From Nitrosopumilus cobalaminigenes (GTDB taxonomy: Archaea > Thermoproteota > Nitrososphaeria > Nitrososphaerales > Nitrosopumilaceae), in the NCBI RefSeq assembly GCF_013407145.1, contig NZ_CP026993.1, positions 1,324,590 through 1,388,589 of the forward strand: a stretch of 64,000 nucleotides of DNA, read 5' to 3'. Each line of letters starts with the position of its first letter. Position 1 is the first letter of the stretch. This document shows, in pieces, positions 1 through 7,184 of the stretch. The notes beneath the pieces are model-generated. The model saw only the letters and a list, made by a program, of their open reading frames with translations. It searched no databases and was not told the origin of the DNA. The position numbers were made by a program, and so were the translations under genes.

Positions 1-108
1 TCACCAAAAGAAGTTGCAGATATTGTTTTTGGAAATGTCTATACACAATGGGGCAATATTGAATATCAAAAGGTAAGTGACATTATTACTTCGATGTTTG
101 GAAATTAA
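1..108 (+). CDS. C-terminal end of a probable MoxR-type AAA+ ATPase (5' part outside window)
   Basis: The first 108 bases are an open frame ending in TAA directly before the ATG of the next gene (TAA-ATG with no gap). Only 35 residues are visible (ending ITSMFGN), so no ATPase motif can be seen. The identity is inferred from the neighbour: VWA proteins of the CoxE/NorD kind are usually encoded straight after a MoxR/CbbQ AAA+ ATPase, and the two work together in metal-cofactor insertion or complex remodelling. It could equally be another protein translationally coupled to the VWA gene. Confidence 0.5.
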   Translation, partial: SPKEVADIVFGNVYTQWGNIEYQKVSDIITSMFGN

Positions 109-1671
109 ATGCAATTAATTAAACTACAAAACGATTCATTAGTTGAAATAGCAACTTTTCTTGTTAGAAGATGGTCTGAAAAAGACAACATTACAATAGA
201 AATTTCAGATAAGACAGAAACTAAATCACGATTAAAAGAAAATAAAGTAATCATAACTCCATTAGAAAAAAGAATTGGGGACGATTTCCAAAAATATCGT
301 CAATTTAGAACATCACTATGGTATGAAGCCATGAGAATAAAGTATTGTAAAAAAATTCTCAGTGATGATCATGCATTTGGTTTTATTCTCAATACAATGG
401 AAACTCAAAGGATTGAACAGTTGGGAAGAAAAGTTTGGAAGGGGATGGATAATGAAATTCTATTCAATTACACCTACATGCTAGTTTCACGGCCTCAATT
501 ACACACAGTTTATGGAAAAGCAAGGATTGTAGAGGCATTTTATCAATATTTTATGTTCGGCGTAATCAAAGGAGAGATGCAATCAAGTAATTTTGAGAAA
601 ATTAAAAAAGCAACAATATTCGCAAAAAAAATTGTCAGTCAAGCAATTGATGAAAAACAAGATACTGATTGGGTTGAGAAAAAAGTTAGTGAAATAATCA
701 AAATGCTGGATATTGATTCCCTTCTAACCATTCCAATATCATTACCATTTATGAAAGCTGGAATGGCATTATCAGAAGAAGAACTACTAAAGGTCTTAAA
801 AATAATTTCAAAAAATAAAGAAGGAGACATAGGAACTGTTGATCCTTCGTCAATTCTTCGCGGGGATGATGTGTATGACGAATACAAAGTGTTGCTAGAT
901 GAAAATAAAAAAACAGAAAACAAAGGATTATCTTCTGAAACTATTGGGATTCAAATTCCATCTACAAGAAATGTAGATGAATCAATAATCTACGATATGC
1001 GATTGATAAATGGATTGAAAATAAAATTTAAAGAATGGAAATCAGGTTGGAAAGAACAACATCTTAGATCTGGAGATGAATTTGATGAAGAAAACTACAT
1101 TGAAGGACATGAACCATTTTTTACAGATGTGAAAAAATCAATTAAAACAAAAATTGTAATTTTATTGGATCATTCCTCCAGCATTGCATCTGATGCTATT
1201 GAATACAAAAAAGCAACTCTAGCACTTTGTGAAGTCTTGGCTTTTCTTAAAGTAAAATTTGCAGTTTACGCCTTTAGTACAGAAAACAGAGCAATGGTAT
1301 GCTGGTCAATAAAGCCTGATAACGTTAAATGGAATAGCATAACTGCAAAAAGACTAGCACAAATTGTTGCAAATGGTTCTACACCATTAGCAGAGGTATA
1401 TGGCAAAATGTTTCCAACATTGCAATCAAAAAGACCAGATATTTTTTTGACATTAACTGATGGTGAGCCATCAGATCCAGATGCAGTTAGAAGTATGACA
1501 AAATCATTCAAAGGATTGGGGATAAACATGGTTGCGTTAGGATTAGGCCCAAACACTATCAGAGCTACCACAATAGCCAATAATCTAAAACATTTAGGAT
1601 ATGAAAAAACCATGGCAGTGAGTAGGTTAAATGATATTCCAAATAAGGTAATGAGTATTTTAGAAGGTTAA
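109..1671 (+). CDS. VWA-domain protein, CoxE/NorD-like partner of a MoxR ATPase
   Basis: A 520-residue cytoplasmic protein without signal peptide. The C-terminal third is a von Willebrand factor A domain: the metal-ion-dependent adhesion site DHSSS lies at about residues 354-358, and the second metal-site loop TDGEPSD at about 450-456, after a hydrophobic strand. The N-terminal 300 residues are helical and unassigned, as in the CoxE/NorD/CbbO group. Such proteins act with MoxR AAA+ ATPases as chaperone-like activators of metalloenzymes. The start is fixed by the ATG that abuts the upstream stop codon, implying translational coupling. The target enzyme cannot be inferred from this window. Confidence 0.8.
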   Translation: MQLIKLQNDSLVEIATFLVRRWSEKDNITIEISDKTETKSRLKENKVIITPLEKRIGDDFQKYRQFRTSLWYEAMRIKYCKKILSDDHAFGFILNTMETQRIEQLGRKVWKGMDNEILFNYTYMLVSRPQLHTVYGKARIVEAFYQYFMFGVIKGEMQSSNFEKIKKATIFAKKIVSQAIDEKQDTDWVEKKVSEIIKMLDIDSLLTIPISLPFMKAGMALSEEELLKVLKIISKNKEGDIGTVDPSSILRGDDVYDEYKVLLDENKKTENKGLSSETIGIQIPSTRNVDESIIYDMRLINGLKIKFKEWKSGWKEQHLRSGDEFDEENYIEGHEPFFTDVKKSIKTKIVILLDHSSSIASDAIEYKKATLALCEVLAFLKVKFAVYAFSTENRAMVCWSIKPDNVKWNSITAKRLAQIVANGSTPLAEVYGKMFPTLQSKRPDIFLTLTDGEPSDPDAVRSMTKSFKGLGINMVALGLGPNTIRATTIANNLKHLGYEKTMAVSRLNDIPNKVMSILEG

Positions 1672-1734
1672 TTTTTCAAAATTATATCAGGATGTTATAT
1701 ATGAAGCAAAAAATTGAATGGTTCTAGAGAAAAT

Positions 1735-3276
1735 ATGGCTGAAATAGATTTCGATAAACCATTACTTGAGAAGTTTGAGCAAGAAATTTGGAATAAAATT
1801 CCACATTTAGAAGGAGGAAAAGTGGTTAACGCAACTCCATTAGTTGATCTTACAAGTGATCTTAAAGAATGTGCAAAAAGTGTGTACAAATTGGATATTT
1901 CAGATTTAGATTTGAAAGTGTATGGAAAATTTGATGCTAATTTATTATCAGGTTCAATCAAAGTTAGACCTGCAATTCACATAATGCATGATGCCATTAA
2001 AACAGGTAAATTGAAAAGTGGTCAGACAATCATCGAGGCAACATCAGGAAACTTTGGAATTGCTTTAGGCCAAATGTCAAAGCTTGGATTAACTGTAGTG
2101 TCACTTGTTTCAAGAAAATTACAAGAAGGAGTCTTTAAGGAATTAAGAAATGAAGATATTCGAATTATGGATCTTGATATGGACATTTGTCCAGCACCAG
2201 GTATGAAAGACAGTGATGCTGATGCATTAAAAGCCAAAGCAACTGCAGGCAATGTTCGTTCTCAATTAGCAGAATTAGGTTTTGATCCTACAATTTTTGA
2301 TAATTCAATTTCTGAAATTGAAACATTGCTAGCTGCACAAGACATTATCAATTTAGCAAAATTACTTGCAAAAATTTATGGATTTTTCTGTCCTGAACAG
2401 TATGATAATGAATTAAACATTAATGCTCATGAAACTATTACAGCGGTAGAAATTGAACAACAATTAAAAGAAAATTCAGATTCTTTAGAAGATTATAGAA
2501 TTTGGTGTTCCTTTGGAACAGGTGGCACATCTGGAGGATTAAGCAGATACATGAATGAGAAATACGGAAAAAAGGCAATTCATGTTGTATTCCCAGTCCC
2601 AGGTCAAGATGTAGCAGGAATTAGAACAAAGGCCAAAGCTGATGGTTTGAAATTGTATAATCCAGATACATATGAAGCTGAACATGAAGTGGATTTCGGA
2701 CAAGCAAAACATTTGCTAAAATTCTTTGTAGAAAAAGGTCACAATATTGGTGAAAGTACTGCACTTGCACTATATTCTATTCTAGAAAAGCTTAGTGACG
2801 GAGACAAGGGTAAATTCATAGTTGTAGTTGCTGATGGTATTGAAAAATACAAGAAAAACCTTGAAGCAATGTCAAAAAATCAACGCATTCAAGTCTCATT
2901 AGATGAAGCAGCATCAAGTGTTCAAGAATATGACAAAATAATTTGGGTTCACACTTCATACACTCCAAAAGAAGAAGGAATTGAAATGATTGCAAAATCG
3001 CTAGGCGTTGATAAAGAAAAAATTGCAATTCCAAAGGCAAGTACAATAAATCAATTATTATCTACACAACAAATTCCAGATGAATTAAACAAAGATCTAG
3101 ATGGCTCTAAGGGTAAATCATTGTTAATTTGTATGGCTGGAAACACATCATTAATGACTGCTCAAGTGCTTGCAAGTAAAGGCATAGTAACAGAAAGTTT
3201 GAATGGAGGCATAACAAATTTGCCAGAAGGACAAGGCAAAAATCCAGGTCAATACATCAAAGCAGCTACTGAATAA
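1735..3276 (+). CDS. PLP-dependent cysteine-synthase-like enzyme with C-terminal rhodanese-like domain
   Basis: The fold-type II PLP core is shown by the lysine motif GSIKVRP (Schiff-base Lys about residue 76), the substrate loop EATSGN, and the glycine-rich phosphate loop GTGGTSGG at about 261-268. The last 110 residues resemble a rhodanese domain, with a CMAGNTS loop (Cys about 466) followed by a conserved LNGGI segment. Cysteine synthase/cystathionine beta-synthase relatives fit best; the fusion suggests sulfur transfer, but the substrate is unknown. A TTG at 1714 opens the same frame, but the TATA-like box at about 1694-1702 would place transcription start near 1725, so the ATG at 1735 is preferred. 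The ASCH gene follows after 5 nt. Confidence 0.75.
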   Translation: MAEIDFDKPLLEKFEQEIWNKIPHLEGGKVVNATPLVDLTSDLKECAKSVYKLDISDLDLKVYGKFDANLLSGSIKVRPAIHIMHDAIKTGKLKSGQTIIEATSGNFGIALGQMSKLGLTVVSLVSRKLQEGVFKELRNEDIRIMDLDMDICPAPGMKDSDADALKAKATAGNVRSQLAELGFDPTIFDNSISEIETLLAAQDIINLAKLLAKIYGFFCPEQYDNELNINAHETITAVEIEQQLKENSDSLEDYRIWCSFGTGGTSGGLSRYMNEKYGKKAIHVVFPVPGQDVAGIRTKAKADGLKLYNPDTYEAEHEVDFGQAKHLLKFFVEKGHNIGESTALALYSILEKLSDGDKGKFIVVVADGIEKYKKNLEAMSKNQRIQVSLDEAASSVQEYDKIIWVHTSYTPKEEGIEMIAKSLGVDKEKIAIPKASTINQLLSTQQIPDELNKDLDGSKGKSLLICMAGNTSLMTAQVLASKGIVTESLNGGITNLPEGQGKNPGQYIKAATE

Positions 3277-3281
3277 CAGCG

Positions 3282-3737
3282 TTGAAGTGTCTTTCAGTTT
3301 CACAACCATTTGCTGATTTAATTATTTTAGGAAAAAAAACTATAGAGTTAAGAAACTGGAATACTAATTTTCGTGGAGAATTTTTAATTCATTCTCCACG
3401 AAAAATTAGAGTGGAGGATTCTAAAAGACTAAAAATTGAAAAAAAATTTGTTACAGGTGCAATTATCGGTAAAGCACAATTGTATGATGTAAAACAATAT
3501 AATTCAATTAAAGAAATAAAATCGGATCAAAAATTTCATTTTGCATCAAAAGAATTTCAAAACAAAACTTTTGGTTTTATGTTAAAAAATGCTAGACCAT
3601 TAAGAATTCCAATATCTTGGAAAGGTCAATTAGGATTCTTTGATGTAAATATTCCTAAAACCAAAATCAAAAACAAAGAGATAGTGTCAGACATCATTGA
3701 TGAAGAATACAGATACCAATGGATTGGACATCATTAG
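3282..3737 (+). CDS. ASCH-domain protein (PUA-like fold)
   Basis: A 151-residue protein beginning with a TTG codon. Its N-terminus carries the ASCH signature: SVSQPFADLIILGKKTIELR, with the GKKTIELRNW core used by this PUA-like superfamily for RNA or nucleotide binding. The rest (HSPRKI, a GAIIGKAQLYDV strand, the ISWKGQLGFF end) is compatible with a complete single domain. ASCH proteins are suspected RNA-binding coactivators, and some hydrolyse modified nucleosides such as N4-acetylcytidine; which applies here is unknown. It lies 5 nt after the PLP-enzyme gene and probably shares its transcript. Confidence 0.75.
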   Translation: MKCLSVSQPFADLIILGKKTIELRNWNTNFRGEFLIHSPRKIRVEDSKRLKIEKKFVTGAIIGKAQLYDVKQYNSIKEIKSDQKFHFASKEFQNKTFGFMLKNARPLRIPISWKGQLGFFDVNIPKTKIKNKEIVSDIIDEEYRYQWIGHH

Positions 3738-3769
3738 AAAAATTAAATCTTGAAACAAAATCGGACTAG

Positions 3770-3792
3770 TATATATAAAGGGCATATATAAA
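3770..3792 (+). promoter_or_regulatory. Tandem TATA boxes in front of tbp
   Basis: Two near-identical boxes, tatataaag, lie 14 nt apart (about 3772-3780 and 3786-3792) just upstream of the tbp ATG at 3803. The upstream box is correctly spaced for a leaderless transcript. The downstream box is too close to the ATG to drive a full-length message and may instead compete for TBP binding. Confidence 0.7.
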
Positions 3793-3802
3793 GTCCCACG
3801 TT

Positions 3803-4366
3803 ATGCCTCAAACAAAACCAATTGTTAGTGTTGAAAATGTTGTAGCATCAGCATCAGTTGATCAAAAAATTGATCTAATTGAAATTACAGAAAAATTTCC
3901 AGATACTGAATATCATCCAGAACAATTTCCAGGATTAGTATTCAGATTAACAAATCCAAGAACTGCAACATTAATTTTCAGAACAGGTAAGATGGTATGT
4001 ACTGGAGCTAAATCCGAAGAGATGGCAATAAAGGCAGTCAATACAGTTGTCCAAAAATTAAGAAAAGGCAAAATAAAAATTAAAAAAGATGCTGTAATTA
4101 CAGTTCAAAACATTGTTGCAGCAATTAACCTAGGTGGCAAAATCCATTTGGAAAAAGCTGCAAGAACGTTACCAAGAAGTATGTATGAGCCAGAACAGTT
4201 TCCAGGACTCATTCATAGAATGTTAGATCCTAAAACAGTTATCTTGTTGTTTGCATCTGGGAAATTAGTATGTACTGGAGCTAAAAAAGAATCAGATGTT
4301 TACCGCTCTGTTCATAACTTACATGCATTATTAGAAGAAAAAACTCTAATGATTTATGACCAATAA
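3803..4366 (+). CDS. tbp: TATA-box-binding protein (TBP)
   Basis: A 187-residue protein made of two direct TBP half-repeats, the usual archaeal length. Half one has PEQFPGLVFRL followed by TLIFRTGKMVCTGAKSEE; half two has PEQFPGLIHRM followed by ILLFASGKLVCTGAKKES. These contain the phenylalanines and the conserved VCTGAK strand that form the DNA-bending saddle. It is the general initiation factor that recruits TFB and RNA polymerase to TATA promoters such as those seen throughout this window. It has its own promoter with a doubled TATA box. Confidence 0.97.
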   Translation: MPQTKPIVSVENVVASASVDQKIDLIEITEKFPDTEYHPEQFPGLVFRLTNPRTATLIFRTGKMVCTGAKSEEMAIKAVNTVVQKLRKGKIKIKKDAVITVQNIVAAINLGGKIHLEKAARTLPRSMYEPEQFPGLIHRMLDPKTVILLFASGKLVCTGAKKESDVYRSVHNLHALLEEKTLMIYDQ

Positions 4367-4386
4367 ATTATATGTTATTTTAAAAA

Positions 4387-4608
4387 TTGACTAAAGATAT
4401 TTTTGAAGATGAAAAGATCAAATTAACTCCTGAAAAAGGATTTGATTTGATTGGGATAGATTATTTTGCAGAGCCAGGTAATCAATTGTACTTAATTGAG
4501 CATTTTAAAATGTATCAAGATGCTTTGAATGCAAAAAAAGATAGAAAAAACCCAGATGAGTATTTTGTACTGTACAAGGGTACAGGAAATGAATTTTTTT
4601 GTAGATAG
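4387..4608 (+). CDS. Small conserved-looking protein of unknown function
   Basis: A 73-residue acidic ORF starting with TTG, 20 nt after tbp and on the same strand. The sequence (GFDLIGIDYFAEPGNQLYLIEHFKMYQDALNAKK) looks like a folded soluble domain with no signal peptide, membrane segment or cysteine cluster apart from a single Cys near the end. I recognise no family. It is supported as a gene by codon use like its neighbours and its tight position behind tbp. Confidence 0.6.
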   Translation: MTKDIFEDEKIKLTPEKGFDLIGIDYFAEPGNQLYLIEHFKMYQDALNAKKDRKNPDEYFVLYKGTGNEFFCR

Positions 4609-4622
4609 ACTAGAAAAATCAT

Positions 4623-4640
4623 AAAACTTTACAAAGTTTT
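4623..4640. promoter_or_regulatory. Perfect 8-bp inverted repeat, possible operator
   Basis: The arms aaaacttt (4623-4630) and aaagtttt (4633-4640) are separated by 2 nt and lie 22 nt upstream of the ATG at 4662, where the core promoter of that gene should be. An overlapping direct repeat of tttacaa is also present. It could bind a dimeric regulator, or it could be AT-rich coincidence. Confidence 0.4.
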
Positions 4641-4661
4641 ACAAACTCTCTTATCATTCTG

Positions 4662-5255
4662 ATGGAAGTTAAAAAAATATTGCCTAATGAAACAAGTGAT
4701 TTAATCGATACACTGTATGAGAAAGATAATCAGGTTCAAACTGAACAAATCTCAAAACAAATTACTCGTAAAAGTGCAAAGGCAAAATATCAGATTTTTG
4801 ATGAATCAGAATTTACACGTGGAAGAGAAGTTCTAGGAGACCTAATTGTGCACGGAATGATGGCCTCTGGAGGCACAGATATTGATTGGTTAATTGAACA
4901 TAAAGGAAGTTTCATCATATTAGAATTCAAAGGATTTCATAATGATAAAATCAACATCGCAAAGGGTCAAATGATAGCATATGAAAAATTACACGAAAAA
5001 CTGAATCTAGCTACAAAATGCTATCTTTATGTTGTAGGATGTGATGATATTGATTTTTCCAATCCTGATTCAACAATATGGATTTTTGAAATGAATCAAT
5101 GGAAAGCAGATGCAATTCCCAAGAATACTACGGACATTTATGGTGATGATACAGGTAAACAAAACAAATTCATTGTTTACCGTGAATATATGGATGAAAT
5201 TAGCGTAGAAAGATTACGAGATTTGGTTGATTCTCACTGGAAAGAGTTTGAATAA
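4662..5255 (+). CDS. PD-(D/E)XK nuclease-like protein
   Basis: A 197-residue soluble protein. The central part reads GTDIDWLIEHKGSFIILEFKGF, which gives D73/D75, a hydrophobic strand, then E88-x-K90: the D...ExK arrangement of the PD-(D/E)XK nuclease core. A following helix (QMIAYEKLHEKL) and strand (CYLYVVGCDD) fit the rest of that fold. No family is firmly recognised and no DNA-binding domain is evident, so the nuclease assignment is inference from the motif. A palindrome sits in its promoter region. It converges with the next gene, with 1 nt between stops. Confidence 0.55.
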   Translation: MEVKKILPNETSDLIDTLYEKDNQVQTEQISKQITRKSAKAKYQIFDESEFTRGREVLGDLIVHGMMASGGTDIDWLIEHKGSFIILEFKGFHNDKINIAKGQMIAYEKLHEKLNLATKCYLYVVGCDDIDFSNPDSTIWIFEMNQWKADAIPKNTTDIYGDDTGKQNKFIVYREYMDEISVERLRDLVDSHWKEFE

Positions 5256-5256
5256 A

Positions 5257-5952
5257 CTATGCAGTAAATGAAAAAGTATCAGATTTTGTTTCTTTTCCAT
5301 TATCAACTATAATGGTATATGTTCCAGATTTTTCCCATCCGACACCACCCGCAATAGCCAAGGTTGAAAATCTACCATCACTTTTCAACGATATTTGTTC
5401 TGCCCAAACTAATTCATTGTTTTGATTTTCAATTGAAAGGTTTACAGTTCCAGATGTTTCAGATACACCACTTATTGATATTAGATCCTTGTTGGCATAT
5501 GATGTTAAATCAGTTTCAATAGATAACGAAACTGGAGTTGTGTCTATCGGTGAATCAATTTTTGGAGTACCGATTGTAATGTCACTAAAGGATACTGCAG
5601 CTACAACGATTATTATCAAAGCTAAACCCCCAAGACCCATCATAATTTTTTTATTTTTTGATTTAGAGTATGATATTTCTGGTACAGAAGTTTGGAAAGA
5701 TTGAGTTTGTTGTACAGATTGAGTTTCAGGAATTACAACATCTGGAATTACTGGTTTTTCTTCAGCAGGAGTTGGAGTAAATTCAGGTTTTTTACCCAAA
5801 TGCTTTTCAGCTAATTTTCTCACATAGTTTCGCTCATAATTGCTAATGACTTCATTACGTTCACAAGCTCTACAGATTTGTTTTAGTATTCGATCGTCTC
5901 CAAAATCCTTATCCAAAAGAGCCTTTACATCATCCAGTAATGGATTAGTCAT
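5257..5952 (-). CDS. Single-pass membrane protein with extracellular Ig-like domain, unknown function
   Basis: A 231-residue protein in three parts. The N-terminal 55 residues are helical and charged, with a C27-x2-C30 pair (ICRACERNE). Residues about 56-100 form a Pro/Thr/Gln-rich linker. A transmembrane helix (about 103-122, LGGLALIIIVVAAV) is followed by about 105 residues of beta-sandwich-like sequence ending DTFSFTA. With no N-terminal signal, the N-domain is probably cytoplasmic and the beta domain outside. Function is unknown. It lies 46 nt downstream of the small 5999-6175 ORF on the same strand. Confidence 0.65.
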   Translation of the reverse strand: MTNPLLDDVKALLDKDFGDDRILKQICRACERNEVISNYERNYVRKLAEKHLGKKPEFTPTPAEEKPVIPDVVIPETQSVQQTQSFQTSVPEISYSKSKNKKIMMGLGGLALIIIVVAAVSFSDITIGTPKIDSPIDTTPVSLSIETDLTSYANKDLISISGVSETSGTVNLSIENQNNELVWAEQISLKSDGRFSTLAIAGGVGWEKSGTYTIIVDNGKETKSDTFSFTA

Positions 5953-5998
5953 GTGTTTTTTCTCTCAAATTGATTATTTATGAATATATGTCAGAAAG

Positions 5999-6175
5999 CT
6001 ATTTTGAATAGATTTTTTGGGCTTGGATAATGACGGTTCGAATGTAATCCTTGGCAGTTGAATCAGTAACACCCATTTGTTTTGCTCTTTGATATAGATC
6101 ATTTTCTCTTGGATTTGTCAGATAACATTTCAAAAGATAGTTTAGTCTATGAGATCTTTTTTCATCACTTTTCAT
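5999..6175 (-). CDS. Small 58-residue helix-turn-helix-like protein
   Basis: An ATG-started 58-residue ORF. It reads MKSDEKRSHRLNYLLKCYLT, then NPRENDLYQRAKQMGVTDST, then AKDYIRTVIIQAQKIYSK. The helices (RLNYLLKCYL, DLYQRAKQMG) followed by VTDSTAKDYIRTVI resemble a helix-turn-helix or winged-helix module in which DSTAKDYIRTVI would be the recognition helix. Codon use is like the surrounding genes. It sits directly upstream of the membrane protein gene at 5257-5952 and may share its transcript. DNA binding is inference only. Confidence 0.6.
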   Translation of the reverse strand: MKSDEKRSHRLNYLLKCYLTNPRENDLYQRAKQMGVTDSTAKDYIRTVIIQAQKIYSK

Positions 6176-6297
6176 ATTTTATTTTATTTTTTGGTACTAA
6201 AAAGGCCAGAGGATTATGACATAACCAATTAGAGGCCATTGTATCATAAAATTTGAATAAAAACATATGATCTTTTTTAAATAATACGAAAAAATGA

Positions 6298-6645
6298 ATG
6301 CAAATGAAACGAATTGAGGCAACGGTTCAGGCAACTAAAATTGGTGCAGTCACTGAAGCAATCAGCGAAATTGTAGGTGGATTCACTATTCTGGAAGGAA
6401 AAGGTAGGGGTTCTGGAGCTAGACAAGAAATGAGATCTGGTAGAGGAACTGGTACTATTACTGCAGAATACAATGAAGTTGCAACTGTTAGTACAATTGT
6501 AGATGACTCAGACGTAGAAAAAATTTCCTCAGCTATTGCTGATGCAGCTTTTACAGGAAAAGGCGGAGATGGAATTATTATCGTATCCAATGTGGATACC
6601 GTCTTGAATATAGCATCTAAAAAGAGTGGTTCTGAAGCCCTCTAA
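6298..6645 (+). CDS. P-II family nitrogen-regulatory protein, divergent T-loop
   Basis: At 115 residues it has the P-II length and fold pattern: MKRIEATVQATKIGAVTEAI at the start, GGFTILEGKGRGSG leading into the T-loop, and the B-loop/C-terminal stretch AFTGKGGDGIIIVSNVD. P-II trimers sense 2-oxoglutarate and ATP/ADP and regulate ammonium transport and assimilation. The T-loop is unusual: the canonical YRGAEY segment with the modified Tyr is replaced by a Gly/Thr-rich GTGTITAEY, and the Lys/Arg after GDG is Ile. No ammonium transporter gene is adjacent. ATG at 6294 is out of frame; 6298 gives the P-II N-terminus. Confidence 0.88.
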   Translation: MQMKRIEATVQATKIGAVTEAISEIVGGFTILEGKGRGSGARQEMRSGRGTGTITAEYNEVATVSTIVDDSDVEKISSAIADAAFTGKGGDGIIIVSNVDTVLNIASKKSGSEAL

Positions 6646-6681
6646 TCATTTTCTTTTATCAAATCTATATCATTAATTATT

Positions 6682-6762
6682 GAAAATTAAACTGCTGAGA
6701 GGGTGACAACCTCCTCTCAGGGGTGTTATCCCTTTGGGGGACATGTTTTTTGAAGGGATGGT
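6682..6762 (-). ncRNA. Candidate structured small RNA (strand provisional)
   Basis: Between the convergent P-II and AsnC-like genes lie two perfect stem-loops: an 8-bp stem with arms 6695-6702 (ctgagagg) and 6713-6720, and a 7-bp stem with arms 6728-6734 and 6753-6759 (aagggat). On the minus strand, a cttttatact box at 6779-6788 is the same decamer as in the S-layer promoter, and would start RNA at about 6757-6762, exactly where the first stem begins. A T-rich stretch (6682-6690) follows the second stem. The predicted RNA would expose C-rich single strands between and within the loops. A plus-strand reading as a P-II 3' UTR or terminator is the alternative. Confidence 0.5.
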
Positions 6763-6778
6763 GTAGTATTACAATTTG

Positions 6779-6788
6779 AGTATAAAAG
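6779..6788 (-). promoter_or_regulatory. Minus-strand TATA box of the candidate small RNA
   Basis: The plus-strand sequence agtataaaag reads cttttatact on the minus strand and is identical to the box of the S-layer gene at 38261-38270. It lies beyond the AsnC-like stop codon and points towards the hairpins, not towards any coding gene. Confidence 0.5.
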
Positions 6789-6804
6789 CAAAGGATTTTG
6801 AAGA

Positions 6805-7044
6805 TTATTGTTGACCTTCAATTCCCATTAAGGTTAGTGTTGATCTAATTTTTGGAATTTTTCTTATCTTCCAAGTAATAGTTTCTCGTAGGGCTTCTAC
6901 TTGACTTGATTCTACTTTGGCCAAAATGTCATATGCACCAAAGGTACCATGTACTTCAACAACACCTTCAATTGATTTTAGTTCTGAGATTACTGCTTCT
7001 TCAGAACCAAGCTCACAGTTTATGAGAACATAAGCCGTTGCCAA
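6805..7044 (-). CDS. Lrp/AsnC-type ligand-binding (RAM) domain protein, stand-alone
   Basis: A 79-residue protein starting at TTG (MATAYVLINCELG). It matches the C-terminal effector domain of Lrp/AsnC regulators alone: a beta-alpha-beta-beta-alpha-beta pattern with GSEEAVISELKSIEGVVEVHGTFGAYDILAKVES. The helix-turn-helix domain is missing, as in the known stand-alone RAM proteins of archaea, which bind amino acids or modulate full-length Lrp proteins. A TATA-like box (about 7087-7096) precedes it with a short leader. The neighbouring P-II gene hints at nitrogen or amino-acid sensing, which is inference. Confidence 0.85.
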   Translation of the reverse strand: MATAYVLINCELGSEEAVISELKSIEGVVEVHGTFGAYDILAKVESSQVEALRETITWKIRKIPKIRSTLTLMGIEGQQ

Positions 7045-7184
7045 TTATGATTCAACTCCTATTTTCATACTTAAAATGCTCTCTTGAAATATATAAGAAT
7101 AGTCCGATTTACTTAAAAATTCATTATAAAATTGGTCAGCATCATAAACAAATGTAAAGTAATTTTAAATTTTTTAAAAAACTT

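Noticed and set aside
6695-6720. TPP riboswitch, because ctgaga appears in the hairpin
   Set aside because: The rest of the TPP core (the conserved acccu...ugaac helix) is missing and no thiamine gene follows. The motif is just part of the stem.
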